This document shows positions 36,736-47,866 of a stretch of DNA of 64,000 nt, piece after piece. Position 1 is the stretch's first letter; every line of letters begins with the position of its first letter. A program made the position numbers and the translations under genes. The notes below the pieces were generated by a model. That model searched no databases, was not told where the DNA came from, and worked only from the letters and a program-made list of their open reading frames with translations. The DNA lies in assembly GCF_020215645.1 (NCBI RefSeq), contig NZ_CP084058.1:9114001-9178000 (forward strand). The letters run 5' to 3'. Source of the DNA: Nonomuraea gerenzanensis. GTDB lineage: Bacteria; Actinomycetota; Actinomycetes; Streptosporangiales; Streptosporangiaceae.

Positions 36736-38388
36736 TCAGTCCAGGTAGTCGCGCAGGACCTGGGACCGGGACGGGTGGCGCAGCTTGGACATGGTCTTCG
36801 ACTCGATCTGGCGGATGCGCTCACGGGTGACCCCGTAAACCTTGCCGATCTCGTCCAGCGTCTTCGGCTGACCGTCGGTGAGGCCGAACCGCATCGACAC
36901 GACGCCCGCCTCGCGTTCCGACAGCGTGTCGAGAACGGAGTGCAGCTGCTCCTGCAGCAGCGTGAAGCTGACGGCGTCGGCCGGCACGATGGCCTCGGAG
37001 TCCTCGATGAGGTCACCGAACTCGCTGTCGCCCTCCTCACCCAGCGGGGTGTGCAGGGAGATGGGCTCGCGGCCGTACTTCTGGACCTCGACGACCTTCT
37101 CGGGCGTCATGTCCAGCTCGCGGGCCAGCTCTTCCGGCGTGGGCTCGCGGCCGAGGTCCTGCAGCATCTGCCGCTGGACTCGGGCCAGCTTGTTGATCAC
37201 TTCGACCATGTGGACCGGGATGCGGATGGTCCGCGCCTGGTCGGCCATGGCACGCGTGATCGCCTGCCGGATCCACCACGTGGCGTAGGTGGAGAACTTG
37301 TAGCCCTTGGTGTAGTCGAACTTCTCCACGGCCCTGATCAGGCCGAGGTTGCCTTCCTGGATCAGGTCGAGGAAGAGCATGCCGCGGCCGGTGTAGCGCT
37401 TGGCCAGCGAGACCACGAGCCGGAGGTTGGCCTCCAGCAGGTGGTTCTTGGCGCGGCGGCCGTCCTCGGCGATCCACTCCAGCTCGGCCTTGACGTCGAC
37501 CGGCAGCCCGTCGGTCTCGCCGCCGCCCAGCTGCTCCTCGGCGAACAGGCCCGCCTCGATGCGCTTGGCCAGCTCGACCTCCTGCTCGGCGTTGAGCAGG
37601 GGGACCTTGCCGATCTGCTTGAGGTAGTCCTTCACCGGGTCGGCGGTGGCGCCGGCGGCGGCCACCTGGGCCACCGGAGCGTCATCGTCGTCGTCGGAGA
37701 GGATGAGGACCTCTTCCTCGGTCTTCTGCACGGCGGCGACGTCGGCGGCCTTGGGCTCCTCGTCGGAGTCGTCGTCGTCGGAGTCGCCCTCGGAGTCGGC
37801 GTCGTCTTCCGCGACGATCTCGTCGACGTCGATGTCCTCGAGGTCCTCCAGCTCCACGTCGCCGTCGAGCTCGATGTCCTCGTCGTCGTCCGTCTCGCCC
37901 CGCGGGGCCTCGGGCGCCTTCGGCTTGGTCTCGGCAGGCCCAGCGTTCTTCTGCTCGGCCTTCTTGGCGGCGGCGGGTGCCGCGGCCTTCTTCGCCGCCG
38001 GGGCGGCCTTCTTGGCAGGGGCCGCCTTCTTGGCGGCCGGCTCGGCTTCAGCGGTGCCCACGACCGCGGTCACGGTCTCGGGCTGCTGCTCTTTGGCGGC
38101 CGCCGCCGTCTTGGTCTTGACGGGGGCGGCGGTGCGGCGCTTTGCTGGACCACGAGACTTCTTCGGCGCAGCCGAATCCGCGGCGGTCACCACCACGGTC
38201 ACGCCCTCTTTGCTGAGGTTCCGCAAGAACGCGGCGGCGTGCGACATGGGGATGTCCGCCTCCTCGAAGGCCTGACGGACATCCTCAGACTCGAGGAAAC
38301 CCTGCGAGCGCCCACGCTCGAGCAGTCGCTGAATGACGGGCTCGTTCAGCTCTTGTGGCTTCGAGCGAGTCGAACTTGCAGGCGACAC
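36736..38388 (-). CDS. hrdB: Principal RNA polymerase sigma factor (HrdB/SigA type)
   Basis: This 550-residue group 1 sigma factor starts at a GTG with GAGAGGT upstream; a longer open frame to 38520 lacks family sequence. Region 1.1 (about 10-80) is followed by an Ala/Lys-rich stretch ([17 protein letters not shown]) and a very acidic stretch (about 170-245), both typical of HrdB. Regions 1.2 to 2.4 ([50 protein letters not shown]), 3 and 4 ([22 protein letters not shown]) are complete. It directs housekeeping transcription. The 242-bp gap upstream should hold its promoter. Confidence 0.95.
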   Translation of the reverse strand: MSPASSTRSKPQELNEPVIQRLLERGRSQGFLESEDVRQAFEEADIPMSHAAAFLRNLSKEGVTVVVTAADSAAPKKSRGPAKRRTAAPVKTKTAAAAKEQQPETVTAVVGTAEAEPAAKKAAPAKKAAPAAKKAAAPAAAKKAEQKNAGPAETKPKAPEAPRGETDDDEDIELDGDVELEDLEDIDVDEIVAEDDADSEGDSDDDDSDEEPKAADVAAVQKTEEEVLILSDDDDDAPVAQVAAAGATADPVKDYLKQIGKVPLLNAEQEVELAKRIEAGLFAEEQLGGGETDGLPVDVKAELEWIAEDGRRAKNHLLEANLRLVVSLAKRYTGRGMLFLDLIQEGNLGLIRAVEKFDYTKGYKFSTYATWWIRQAITRAMADQARTIRIPVHMVEVINKLARVQRQMLQDLGREPTPEELARELDMTPEKVVEVQKYGREPISLHTPLGEEGDSEFGDLIEDSEAIVPADAVSFTLLQEQLHSVLDTLSEREAGVVSMRFGLTDGQPKTLDEIGKVYGVTRERIRQIESKTMSKLRHPSRSQVLRDYLD

Positions 38389-38630
38389 GAACACCTCTCG
38401 AACGAACGCGTGGCGACAATGGACCCAGATGCCCGCTGGGGGGCTGTTGCCTCTCTCGGAGATCGGTGAGGCCGTGCGGACCGCGACGGACCTGCACAGC
38501 ATTGTGGCACGACCCCGCACTCCATACGGCCACCTCCCGGCGGTTGACCTCCACCCTAGGCCGACCGAGACAGTAGTGCGTACGTAAGCGGGGCACTGAT
38601 ACCCGAAAGCAACCGTTATGACTGTTTCAT

Positions 38631-40724
38631 TCAGTCACTCTTCGTGGCTGGTGGGACGTGAATTGCGAGCGCGGTAACGTCATCATCCTGTTCATATCCA
38701 GACAACATCCGGTCAACCAGGAAGTCCAGCAGCATGTGAGGACTACTCACCACCTCAGGCGGCGCTTCGGTCACAACACTGCAAAGCTCTGCGAGCCCGG
38801 CGTCCAGCCCCCGCTTCCTGTTCTCGACGAGACCGTCGGAGTAGAGCACGGCGGTATGGCCGGGCGGCACCACGAACCGGAACTGCCGTCGGCTGGTCGG
38901 CCAGCCTAGCGGAGTGCCCGGCTCGGCGTCGCACAGGATCGCCGTGCCCTGCGGCGAGACCAGCACGGGTGGCGGGTGACCGGCCAGGGCCAGCGTGCCC
39001 TCGCCGGTGACGGGCTCGACCACCATGTACGCCAGCGTGGTGACCTGCTCTTCCTCCTCCGTGGCCTCGAAGACCCGGTCGAGACCGGTGAGCACGGCAG
39101 CGGGCGGCGGGTTGGTCAGCGCCAGCGCGCGCATGGCGTTGCGGATGTGGCCCATCCCGGCCGCCGCCTTGACGCCCTTGCCCATGACGTCGCCGACCAC
39201 GGCCGCCACGCGCCCGTCCTGCAGCACGAACGCGTCGTACCAGTCGCCGCCGACCTGCACGTGGCGGCTGCCCGAGCGGAAGCGCTGGGCCAGCACCAGG
39301 CCCTTGACCACCGGCAGGCGGTCGGGCAGCAGGCTGCGCTGCAGCGTCTCGGCGGTGCGGTGCTCACGCTCGAAGAGCGTGGCCCGCTCCACGGCCAGCG
39401 CGCACTGACCGGCCAGCGCCTCCAGGAAGACGCCGTCCTCCTGGGAGATCTTCTGTGGCCGGGTGAAGGAGAATCGGAGCGCTCCCAGGGCGCGGCCCGC
39501 GGCCAGCAGCGGCAGGCCCACCCAGGCCCGCTCGTCGCCGTGCGCCAGGAACCCGGCCAGCACCTCCTCGTCGCCGCCCGCCTCCAGGAGCTGGGCCTTC
39601 AGCGACTCGGGCGACTCGGCGAACACGGGCCGGCGGCTGTTGACGGCCATGGTCATCACGTTGGAGTGGGACAGCGGGATCTCGTCGCCCGTCGCCCCGG
39701 AGGCCTCCAGGATGCCCTCGCCGTTGATCAGCTTCAGCGCGGCGCGGTCGGTGTCGAGCAGCGCGACCGCCGAGCGGTCGGCGGCCAGGGCCGTGCGGCC
39801 CACGTCGATGATGACCTGCACGACCTGCTCGACCGTGAGCGCCTCCGCGAGCATGGCGGTGGCGCCCTGCAGCCGGGCGGTGCGCAGGGCGGCGGCGCCG
39901 AGCTGGTCGGTCAGCCTGCCGCGCATCTCCTCGGCCTCGCGCTGCGGGGTGACGTCGGTGTTGGCGCCGACCCACTCGACCACCCTGCCGTGGCGGATGA
40001 TCGGCACGGCCCGCACCTCGAAGTGGCGGTAACCGCTGGCGCGGGTGCGCACGCGGTAGTTCCACTCGAACATGGTGCGCCCGCGCAGGGCCTCGCGCCA
40101 CGCCTCCTCGGTCTGCTGGCGCTCCTCGGGGTGCACGACCTCCAGCCAGCCGTTGGCGAGGTACTCCTCCAGGCCCTGGCCGGTGATGGCGCGCCACTGC
40201 GGCGCGTCCTCGACCACCGCGCCGGTGGGCGAGGTGATCCAGACGAGCTGGGACTGCGCCTCGACCAGCGAGCGGTAGCGCTCCTCGCTGCGGCGCAGCG
40301 CCTCCTCGGTCTGGCGGCTCTCGGTCACGTCGAGGCCGACCAGCGCGATCGCGCGCAGCTCGCCCGCGTCGTCGTGGACCGGCGAGAACGACAGCGACCA
40401 GTGCCGGGTGTCGCCCTCCGCGGACCGCACCCGCACGCGGCCCTCGGTCACCGGGGCGTCGGTCTCGATGACGGCCTGCACGGCGTGGGTGATGATCTGG
40501 CTCAGGTCGGCGGCCAGCACCTCGACGGGCTGCCGGCCCGCCATGCGCTCCGCGGGCACGTTGACGACATCGCAGAACACGTCGTTGACCCGCTGGATGC
40601 GGCTGTCGGCGTCGAAGAACGCGAAGGCGAACTCTGCCTCCGACAACATGCCCTTGAAGAGGGCGGAGTCTGAGATGTCCACATCCGACTCCCGGGGACG
40701 GGGAACGGAGGTCTCGGCGCTCAT
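38631..40724 (-). CDS. PAS/GAF sensor with PP2C (SpoIIE-type) serine phosphatase
   Basis: This 697-residue signalling protein has two PAS domains (about 20-135 and 150-270; the second has [21 protein letters not shown]), a GAF domain (about 290-455) and a C-terminal PP2C/SpoIIE phosphatase (about 480-690). The metal-binding motifs [17 protein letters not shown] and [12 protein letters not shown] are present. Such proteins usually dephosphorylate an anti-anti-sigma factor and so free an alternative sigma factor under stress. The ATG at 40724 has GGAGGTG upstream. It lies 5' of hrdB on the same strand; a partner anti-sigma gene is not in the window. No kinase (HATPase) domain is attached. Confidence 0.9.
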   Translation of the reverse strand: MSAETSVPRPRESDVDISDSALFKGMLSEAEFAFAFFDADSRIQRVNDVFCDVVNVPAERMAGRQPVEVLAADLSQIITHAVQAVIETDAPVTEGRVRVRSAEGDTRHWSLSFSPVHDDAGELRAIALVGLDVTESRQTEEALRRSEERYRSLVEAQSQLVWITSPTGAVVEDAPQWRAITGQGLEEYLANGWLEVVHPEERQQTEEAWREALRGRTMFEWNYRVRTRASGYRHFEVRAVPIIRHGRVVEWVGANTDVTPQREAEEMRGRLTDQLGAAALRTARLQGATAMLAEALTVEQVVQVIIDVGRTALAADRSAVALLDTDRAALKLINGEGILEASGATGDEIPLSHSNVMTMAVNSRRPVFAESPESLKAQLLEAGGDEEVLAGFLAHGDERAWVGLPLLAAGRALGALRFSFTRPQKISQEDGVFLEALAGQCALAVERATLFEREHRTAETLQRSLLPDRLPVVKGLVLAQRFRSGSRHVQVGGDWYDAFVLQDGRVAAVVGDVMGKGVKAAAGMGHIRNAMRALALTNPPPAAVLTGLDRVFEATEEEEQVTTLAYMVVEPVTGEGTLALAGHPPPVLVSPQGTAILCDAEPGTPLGWPTSRRQFRFVVPPGHTAVLYSDGLVENRKRGLDAGLAELCSVVTEAPPEVVSSPHMLLDFLVDRMLSGYEQDDDVTALAIHVPPATKSD

Positions 40725-40981
40725 GGTCCGCACCTCCGTCGCGTGCCAGGGTCTCCCACGCGGCACATCTCCATAACTGTGTATCGGCGTAGCGCAGCTC
40801 CGGGCGACCGGATCCTGCAGTACATCATCGACGATGGGCATGTACGGACGGAAGCCCCCGCCGCGGCCCGGTCGCCTCTAGGGTCTACGCATCCTGTCAA
40901 AGTCGCTCCACATTGCGCAGCAAGATCAGGTTACAGCGTCAGATCGCCGGGGCCGGATCGCCGTGGCGGATGCCCGTCAGG

Positions 40982-41560
40982 CTACTGCCCCTCCTGGCCC
41001 TTCGCCGCCCGCTTGGCCTCCTGCTTGGTGGCCCGCACGCGGGTCAGGCTGTCGGCGTCGACCACGTCGGCGACCGATCGGTGTGACCCCTCCTCGCCAT
41101 AGAGTCCGGCTGCCTCACGCCAGCCTGAAGGCTGGACCCCCAACTGCTTGCCCAGCAATGCCAAAAAGATCTGGGCCTTCTGCTTGCCGTATCCCGGCAG
41201 GGCCATGAGTCGTTTCAGCAACTCTTTGCCGTCGGCGGCGTCGGCCCAGATCTTCTCCGGCTGCCCGTCGTAGTGCTCGACGAGATAGGCCGCGAGCTGC
41301 TGCACCCGGGCCGCCATGGACTTGGGATAGCGGTGCACGGCCGGCTTCTCCGCCAGCAGGGCCACGAACGCCTCGGGGTCGTAGGAGGCGATCTCCTCGG
41401 CGGTCAGGTCGTGCCCGAGCCGCTGGGAGATCGTGTACGGCCCCGTGAACGCCCACTCCATGGGGATCTGCTGGTCGAGCAGCATGCCGACGAGCAGGGC
41501 GAGCGGGCTGCGGCCGAGGAGCTCGTCTGCCTCGCTCCGCTGGGCGAGCTGGATGCGCAT
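40982..41560 (-). CDS. HhH-GPD-type base-excision repair protein
   Basis: This 192-residue protein is a helix-hairpin-helix DNA glycosylase-like protein. LLVGMLLDQQIPMEWAF is the typical glycosylase helix, and LMALPGYGKQKAQIFLALLGK is the HhH motif that holds the DNA backbone. A [4Fe-4S] cysteine loop as in endonuclease III is absent. The end is Lys/Ala/Glu-rich. It probably removes damaged bases, but the lesion is not known. The ATG at 41560 is chosen from the family start (MRIQLAQRSEADELLGR); upstream frame to 41878 is not family-like. Confidence 0.85.
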   Translation of the reverse strand: MRIQLAQRSEADELLGRSPLALLVGMLLDQQIPMEWAFTGPYTISQRLGHDLTAEEIASYDPEAFVALLAEKPAVHRYPKSMAARVQQLAAYLVEHYDGQPEKIWADAADGKELLKRLMALPGYGKQKAQIFLALLGKQLGVQPSGWREAAGLYGEEGSHRSVADVVDADSLTRVRATKQEAKRAAKGQEGQ

Positions 41561-41714
41561 GGAGACAGCTTCGCACGAAAGCTCGGCGGGTGAAGTGAAC
41601 ACAGACGCCGCGGAGCCTTGACACGGGCCCGAGAAAAGGTGAAATGAGAGCGCAAGTCGCCCTGCAGACATTCCTGGGGGTTTGCCCCTGGGCTCCCAGA
41701 GGAATCTCATTCCT

Positions 41715-41939
41715 ATGCTCGCTCTGGCCACACGGTTCCTGCGGGAGCCGGTCAGTCTCAGGCTGGCCGAAGAGTTCCTGACCGTACCCGTGGACACGAT
41801 CGACCGCTGCGTGGCCGACGTGTGCGCGTGTGCACAGCATCTGGGCATCTCCGCCACGCCCGAGATCGTGGAGCGCATCGCCCGCGAGCACCTGCTCGCG
41901 ATCGTGAACTCCGCTCCGCCTCCCCGGGGCCTGCGCTAG
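41715..41939 (+). CDS. Hypothetical three-helix small protein
   Basis: This 74-residue protein is predicted to be entirely helical (ATRFLREPVSLRLAEEFL; DRCVADVCACAQHLG; EIVERIAREHLLAIV). I recall similar short three-helix proteins in actinomycetes but no function for them. Two cysteines (Cys residues in DVCACAQ) are close together. It diverges from the glycosylase gene. The ATG at 41715 sits behind an AGAGGA word about ten bases upstream. Confidence 0.6.
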   Translation: MLALATRFLREPVSLRLAEEFLTVPVDTIDRCVADVCACAQHLGISATPEIVERIAREHLLAIVNSAPPPRGLR

Positions 41940-42056
41940 CACGGCCGAGGGGAACCGGGCCGGCGTGCCCGCCGGAAACGGCCTCCCCGATAACATCGGG
42001 GTCACCGGGCCGTGTTCTCCGCACCGTTCGCGCCTGGAATACGAGAGAGTGAGGGT

Positions 42057-43607
42057 GTGCGCCGACACCGACGAGATCCCCGGGAGAGCACCCCGCCAGA
42101 CGACGTGTTCAAGGAGATGGTGCAGGCGGCTCGCGAGCTGCTGGCCGTACGCACCCCTCTCGACGCGGAGCTGATGGTCTCCGACATGATCGGAGCCTGG
42201 TGGGGCAGGCGGGTCAGGGGCGGCGACGTCGAGCAGGTGCTAGGTGAGGGGCTGGTCGACTACGCGGCCAAGGCCGGCACCCCGGCCTCGCTGACGTTGC
42301 TGATCTGCCTGGCCTATCTCGGCACGGCGCGGCAGGGCGCCAAGGCCGAGGGCGCGGCGCTGGCGATGATGGAGTCGGGCGTGGCCAGGCCGGGCTGGGC
42401 CGACCGGGTGGGCGCGGTCAAGCCGGCCGGCTGCTACGTCTCGCGCGACGCGTACGGCGACCAGGACACCGTCATCTGCACCTTCGCCTACCGCTGGAAC
42501 GACAGCGACCAGCCGATCGACCGCCACGCGCTGGTCATGGTGGTCGACCACAACATGAGCGGCATGGCCCGCGACGCCTGGGTGTCCTCCCAGGTCGACA
42601 CGCTGCTGGAGCAGGCCAGGGCCGAGGCGGCGGGCAACCCGCTGCTGCTGTTCGAGGAGATCCAGCCCGAGCAGGCCAGGGCGCTGCTGGAGTCGGCGAT
42701 GAAGGCCACCAGGGAGCCCAAGACGCCGCCGCCGGTGAGCGACAGCTACAGCGCCTACCACGCCTTCGCCCGCGCCAGGCTCAAGGCGCTGCCGCCCGGG
42801 CGCAAGCGGCCGGCGCCGCTGCACATCGAGGCCCCGTACAGCAGGGAGCGGCGGGCCATGCTGGCGGCGGAGTTCCTGGCCTCCGACGCGGCCGAGCACC
42901 TGTCCGACCCGTCGGCCGCCTCGCGCTGCGCCGACCACATCATCGACTACGGCTGCGAGCAGGACTTCAACCGGCCGCTGCGGGTGAGCCCGACCAAGTG
43001 CGAGACGTTCCTGCTCGACTGGCTGCCGCGCAAGGTGATGCTGAGCGTGGCGGAGCAGGAGGCGATGCCGCACGTGCTGTCGGCGTGGGTGCGCTTCGCC
43101 GCGCACCGCACGGGGCTGCCCGAGCAGGGGCTGAAGGCCACGCTCGACGCGGTGTGGGAGGCGACGGGCAAGTTCCCCGAGGCCTACCGCGATCCGACGT
43201 CGTTCGGCCTCGACCGGCCGCTGCTGGAGCGGCTGCTGCCCGACGGCGACCTGTCGGCGCTGGCCAGGCGGGCCTTCGCGTTCCCCTATCTGCAGGGCAC
43301 GCACAACGGCATCGAGCTCGACAAGCTCGACCCCGCCGACCAGGCGGACCGGCGTACGTTACTCGAGATCGACCACGGCGGCGCGATCGACCAGGAGCAC
43401 CTGGCCTGGCACGAGGAGATCGCGACGAGACTGTGGGACGGCGATCCGCCGCAGCTCTGGGAGGCGGCGCAGCGCCTGCTCGACCTGGGGCACGACCGCC
43501 ACGACGTGCTGCACGTACTGATCGAGATCGCCGAGCGGATCGGCGGCGACCCGGAGGAGCTGGCCGCGGCCCTCGACGACATCGCCGACATCCCGGACGA
43601 GTTCTGA
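42057..43607 (+). CDS. Conserved hypothetical protein, about 516 residues
   Basis: I do not recognise a named domain. The protein is soluble and mostly helical. It has a VDYAAKAGTPASLTLLICLAYLG stretch, a central segment with TVICTFAYRWNDSDQPIDRHALVMVVDHN, and an end with LLDLGHDRHDVLHVLIEIAERIGGD. The His-rich end (GHDRHDVLH) resembles the tail of some DUF1841-like proteins, but the match is weak. The GTG at 42057 is the preferred start; 42012 is also open. A TTA codon is present at 43359-43361, so translation may depend on bldA. The thioesterase gene begins three bases after its stop. Confidence 0.75.
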   Translation: MRRHRRDPRESTPPDDVFKEMVQAARELLAVRTPLDAELMVSDMIGAWWGRRVRGGDVEQVLGEGLVDYAAKAGTPASLTLLICLAYLGTARQGAKAEGAALAMMESGVARPGWADRVGAVKPAGCYVSRDAYGDQDTVICTFAYRWNDSDQPIDRHALVMVVDHNMSGMARDAWVSSQVDTLLEQARAEAAGNPLLLFEEIQPEQARALLESAMKATREPKTPPPVSDSYSAYHAFARARLKALPPGRKRPAPLHIEAPYSRERRAMLAAEFLASDAAEHLSDPSAASRCADHIIDYGCEQDFNRPLRVSPTKCETFLLDWLPRKVMLSVAEQEAMPHVLSAWVRFAAHRTGLPEQGLKATLDAVWEATGKFPEAYRDPTSFGLDRPLLERLLPDGDLSALARRAFAFPYLQGTHNGIELDKLDPADQADRRTLLEIDHGGAIDQEHLAWHEEIATRLWDGDPPQLWEAAQRLLDLGHDRHDVLHVLIEIAERIGGDPEELAAALDDIADIPDEF

Positions 43608-43609
43608 GC

Positions 43610-44383
43610 ATGGCGATGTACGAACGGCTGAGCGAGGGCCGTTACCTGGCCTCGGAGCACACCCAGGGCCCGTGGGACCCGCGCACCCAGCACCTGGGCC
43701 CGGTCACCGCGCTCATCGCGCACGAGCTGGCGCGCACCGCGCCGCGGCCGGGGCTGGAGCTGTCCAGGCTGGTGGTGGACGTGTTCGCGCCGGTGCCGGT
43801 GGCCGAGCTGGAGGTGGCGGCGGAGGTCGTCCGCGACGGCAAGCGGGTGCAGTGCCTGTCGGCGAGCGTGTCCTCGGGCGGCCGCGAGTTCGTCAGGGCC
43901 ACCGCGTGGCGCATCCGCGAGGCCGACACGCCGCCCACGCCGGTCCGGCAGCCCCCGCCGATCCCGCCGCGCGAGGAGGGGCACGCGCGGTCGTGGCTGC
44001 AGTCGGGGTTCGGCTACGGCAAGGCGCTCGACTGGCGTTTCGTCACCGGCGGCCCCCTGGAGCCGGGCCCGGCCACGGTCTGGGGCAGGCTCACGATGCC
44101 GCTGGTGCGGGGCGAGGAGCCGACGCCGGTGGAGCGGGTGGCGGTCTTCGCCGACAGCGGCAACGGCGTCAGCCTCGCCCTCGACTTCGACACCCACCTC
44201 TTCGTCAACGTGGACCTGACGATCTCGCTGTTCCGCGCTCCGGCGGGCGAATGGGTCTGCATGGACGCCGAGACCGTCATCGGCCCGTCGGGCCGCGGGC
44301 TGACCCGTTCCACCCTGTTCGACGTGGCGGGTGAGATCGGCACGGCCACACAGACGCTGTTCGTCGCGCCGAGGCAGGGGTAA
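43610..44383 (+). CDS. Acyl-CoA thioesterase-like protein (double hotdog)
   Basis: This 257-residue protein has the tandem hotdog layout of TesB-like thioesterases. The N-terminal hotdog has QGPWDPRTQHLGPVTALIAHELAR and VVDVFAPVPVAELEV. The C-terminal one has ALDWRFVTGG and FADSGNGVSLALDFDTHLFVNVDLTISLFR. Such proteins hydrolyse acyl-CoA thioesters; chain length is unknown. It starts three bases after the preceding hypothetical gene (TGAGCATG), which implies an operon. The pxp genes follow 16 bp downstream and may be co-transcribed. Confidence 0.82.
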   Translation: MAMYERLSEGRYLASEHTQGPWDPRTQHLGPVTALIAHELARTAPRPGLELSRLVVDVFAPVPVAELEVAAEVVRDGKRVQCLSASVSSGGREFVRATAWRIREADTPPTPVRQPPPIPPREEGHARSWLQSGFGYGKALDWRFVTGGPLEPGPATVWGRLTMPLVRGEEPTPVERVAVFADSGNGVSLALDFDTHLFVNVDLTISLFRAPAGEWVCMDAETVIGPSGRGLTRSTLFDVAGEIGTATQTLFVAPRQG

Positions 44384-44399
44384 CCGCCATGATGGACGC

Positions 44400-45155
44400 A
44401 TGGTGATCGACCTCAACGCGGACCTGGGCGAGGGTTTCGGCATCTGGAAGCTGGGCGACGACCTCGCCCTGCTCGACATCGTCACGAGCGCGAACGTGGC
44501 GTGCGGCTTCCACGCCGGCGACCCCGTCACGATCAGACGCACGTGCGCGGCGGCCGTCGACCGGGGCGTGGCGATCGGGGCGCAGGTGTCCTACCGGGAC
44601 CTGGCGCACTTCGGCCGCAGGGAGATGGACGTCGAGCCGGAGGAGCTGTGCGCCGAGGTGCTCTACCAGCTCGCCGCCGTCGACGGCATCGCCAGGGCGA
44701 TGGGCGGCCGGGTGTCGTACGTCAAGCCGCACGGCGCGCTGTACAACCGGATCTGCCGCGACGAGGCCCAGGCGACGGCGGTGATCGAGGCGGTGGCCGA
44801 CTACGATCCGGCGCTGCCGGTGCTCACGCTGCCCGGCTCCGTCGTGCACAAGGTGGCGGCGGCCGAGGGCGTGCCGACGGTGAGCGAGGCGTTCGCCGAC
44901 CGCGCGTACACGCCGGCGGGGATGCTGGTGCCGCGCCGCGAGCAGGGCGCGGTGATCCACGACCCCGCCGCGGTGTCCGCGCGGGCCCGCCAGATGGCCG
45001 TGGAAGGCTCTGTGACGGCCGCTGACGGAAGTTCGGTGCCGATCGCGGCGCGTTCCATCTGCGTCCACGGTGACACGCCTGACGCCGTCAGGCTGGCGCA
45101 GGGCGTGCGTGACGAGCTGCTGGCGGCCGGAGTGGTCCTGCAGGCGTTCGCGTGA
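44400..45155 (+). CDS. pxpA: 5-oxoprolinase subunit PxpA (LamB/YcsF family)
   Basis: This 251-residue protein is the PxpA subunit of the ATP-dependent 5-oxoprolinase, which opens 5-oxoproline to glutamate. Family blocks are complete: DLNADLGEGFG at the start, TSANVACGFHAGDP, GRVSYVKPHGALYN and ICVHGDTP. The ATG at 44400 gives the standard N-terminus; the frame is open from 44331 but lies within the thioesterase gene. It is followed by pxpB and pxpC, each overlapping the previous gene by 4 bp, so the three are made as one unit. Confidence 0.92.
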   Translation: MVIDLNADLGEGFGIWKLGDDLALLDIVTSANVACGFHAGDPVTIRRTCAAAVDRGVAIGAQVSYRDLAHFGRREMDVEPEELCAEVLYQLAAVDGIARAMGGRVSYVKPHGALYNRICRDEAQATAVIEAVADYDPALPVLTLPGSVVHKVAAAEGVPTVSEAFADRAYTPAGMLVPRREQGAVIHDPAAVSARARQMAVEGSVTAADGSSVPIAARSICVHGDTPDAVRLAQGVRDELLAAGVVLQAFA

Positions 45156-45769
45156 TCCGGACGGCCGGGGAGCACGGGCTGCTCGTGGAGACCGGCTCGC
45201 TGGAGCTGTCGCACCGGCTGGACGCGGCGCTGCGGGCGGAGCGGCCCGAGGGGGTCGTGGAGATCGTCCCGGGCCCTGAGACGGTGCTCGTGGTGGCGCC
45301 GGGGGCGGATCAGAGCAGGTTGCGGGCGCGGCTGGAGGACGTCGCGCGCAGGGCGCGGGAGCGGGCCGGCGCGGGGGCGGGCGAGGAGCAGCCGCTGGTG
45401 ACGATTCCCGTGGTCTATGACGGGGCGGATCTCGATTCCGTGGCGGAGCTGGCTGGGATCTCCGCCGATGAGGTGGTCACGCGGCACACCGGGCGGGAGC
45501 TGGTGGTGGGGTGGCTGGGGTTCGCCCCGGGGTTCGCCTATCTGACCGGGCTCGATCCGGTGCTGCACGCGCCGCGGCTGGACACGCCGCGCACGTCGGT
45601 GCCCGCCGGATCGGTGGCGGTGGCGGGGCCGTACTCGGCGGTGTACCCGTCGGCGTCCCCCGGCGGCTGGCGGCTGATCGGGCGCACGGCGGTGCGGGTG
45701 TGGGACGTGGCGGGCGATCCGCCGTCGTTGTTCCGGCCGGGCATGCGGGTGCGGTTCGAGGTCGCATGA
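45152..45769 (+). CDS. pxpB: 5-oxoprolinase subunit PxpB (KipI family)
   Basis: This 205-residue protein is the PxpB subunit, cyclophilin-like, of 5-oxoprolinase. The family block GWLGFAPGFAYLTGLDP, PRTSVPAGSVAVAG and SPGGWRLIGRT are present. Older records call the family KipI, an inhibitor of a sporulation kinase in Bacillus, but its place between pxpA and pxpC supports the metabolic role. Its start codon overlaps the pxpA stop (GTGA) and its stop overlaps the pxpC start (ATGA). Confidence 0.92.
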   Translation: MIRTAGEHGLLVETGSLELSHRLDAALRAERPEGVVEIVPGPETVLVVAPGADQSRLRARLEDVARRARERAGAGAGEEQPLVTIPVVYDGADLDSVAELAGISADEVVTRHTGRELVVGWLGFAPGFAYLTGLDPVLHAPRLDTPRTSVPAGSVAVAGPYSAVYPSASPGGWRLIGRTAVRVWDVAGDPPSLFRPGMRVRFEVA

Positions 45770-46614
45770 TCGAGGTGGTGAGCCCCGGGCCGTACGCGAC
45801 CGTCCAGGATCTGGGGCGGCCGGGGTACGCCCATCTGGGGGTGCCGAGGTCGGGTGCGGCCGACGCGCCGAGCCTGCGGCTGGCCAACCGGCTGGTGGGC
45901 AACGCCGAGTCGCTGGCCGGGATCGAGCTGACGTTCGGCGGGGCGCGGCTGCGCTTCCTCGACGGCGCGTGGGCGGCGCTGACCGGCGCACCCCTTACAG
46001 GGACAGCGGGCATGGGGGCGCCGTTCTGGGTGCCGGCGGGCGGTGAGCTGCGGCTGGGGGTGCCCCGGTGGGGGTTGCGCACGTATCTGGCGGTGCGCGG
46101 CGGCATCGCGGTCGAGCCCGTGCTCGGCAGCCGCTCCACCGACTCGCTGTCCGGGCTCGGGCCCGAGCCGCTGCGGGCGGGCACGCTGCTGCCGGTGGGG
46201 CGGCCCGAGGGGGAGATCTCCGTGGACCTGGCGCCGCTGCCCGGACCGCGGGCGGCCGTCGTGGGAGTGTCGCCGGGGCCGCGGGACGACTGGTTCGTGC
46301 CGGAGGCGCTGGCGGAGCTGTGTGCGCGGCCGTACACGGTGACGCCGGACAGCAACCGCGTCGGCGCGCGCCTGCGCGGTGCGCGGCTGGAGCGGGCCAA
46401 GGAGGGCGAGCTGCCCAGTGAGGGCATGGTGGCAGGGGCGGTGCAGGTGCCGCCGAGCGGGCAGCCGATCGTGTTCCTGGCCGACCACCCGCCCACCGGG
46501 GGGTATCCGGTCATCGCCGTGGTCCGCCCCGCCGACCTGCCGGTCGTCGCGCAGCTGCGCCCCGGGGACGACGTCCGCTTCGAGATCTTCCATCAGCGCC
46601 CCGGCGACCGCTGA
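45766..46614 (+). CDS. pxpC: 5-oxoprolinase subunit PxpC (KipA family)
   Basis: This 282-residue protein is the PxpC subunit of 5-oxoprolinase. It begins IEVVSPGPYATVQDLGRPG, followed by GVPRSGAADAPSLRLANRLVGN. The later blocks GIAVEPVLGSRSTDS and SEGMVAGAVQVPPSGQPIVFLADHPPTGGYP are the family signature. It completes the pxpABC operon, which removes 5-oxoproline formed from damaged glutamine or glutathione. The opposing HtrA-type protease gene ends 14 bp away, with little room for a terminator. Confidence 0.92.
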   Translation: MIEVVSPGPYATVQDLGRPGYAHLGVPRSGAADAPSLRLANRLVGNAESLAGIELTFGGARLRFLDGAWAALTGAPLTGTAGMGAPFWVPAGGELRLGVPRWGLRTYLAVRGGIAVEPVLGSRSTDSLSGLGPEPLRAGTLLPVGRPEGEISVDLAPLPGPRAAVVGVSPGPRDDWFVPEALAELCARPYTVTPDSNRVGARLRGARLERAKEGELPSEGMVAGAVQVPPSGQPIVFLADHPPTGGYPVIAVVRPADLPVVAQLRPGDDVRFEIFHQRPGDR

Positions 46615-46628
46615 CAGACGGGGGCGCC

Positions 46629-47786
<1,158 letters not shown>

Positions 47787-47866
47787 GGCGTGTAGTGCCA
47801 CAGTCGGGCCGCTACCTGCCACCGCGCTGACGTCTGGCTGACTGATTCCTGTGACAACCGTCGCCG

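Noticed and set aside
40895..40900. TTGACA on the minus strand as the -35 box of the PAS/GAF phosphatase gene
   Set aside because: No acceptable -10 hexamer lies 16-19 bp downstream; the nearest candidate is at 14 bp.
45152..46614. KipI/KipA sporulation-kinase inhibitor pair
   Set aside because: They follow pxpA with 4-bp overlaps, the hallmark of the 5-oxoprolinase operon. The Bacillus regulatory name does not fit an actinomycete metabolic operon.
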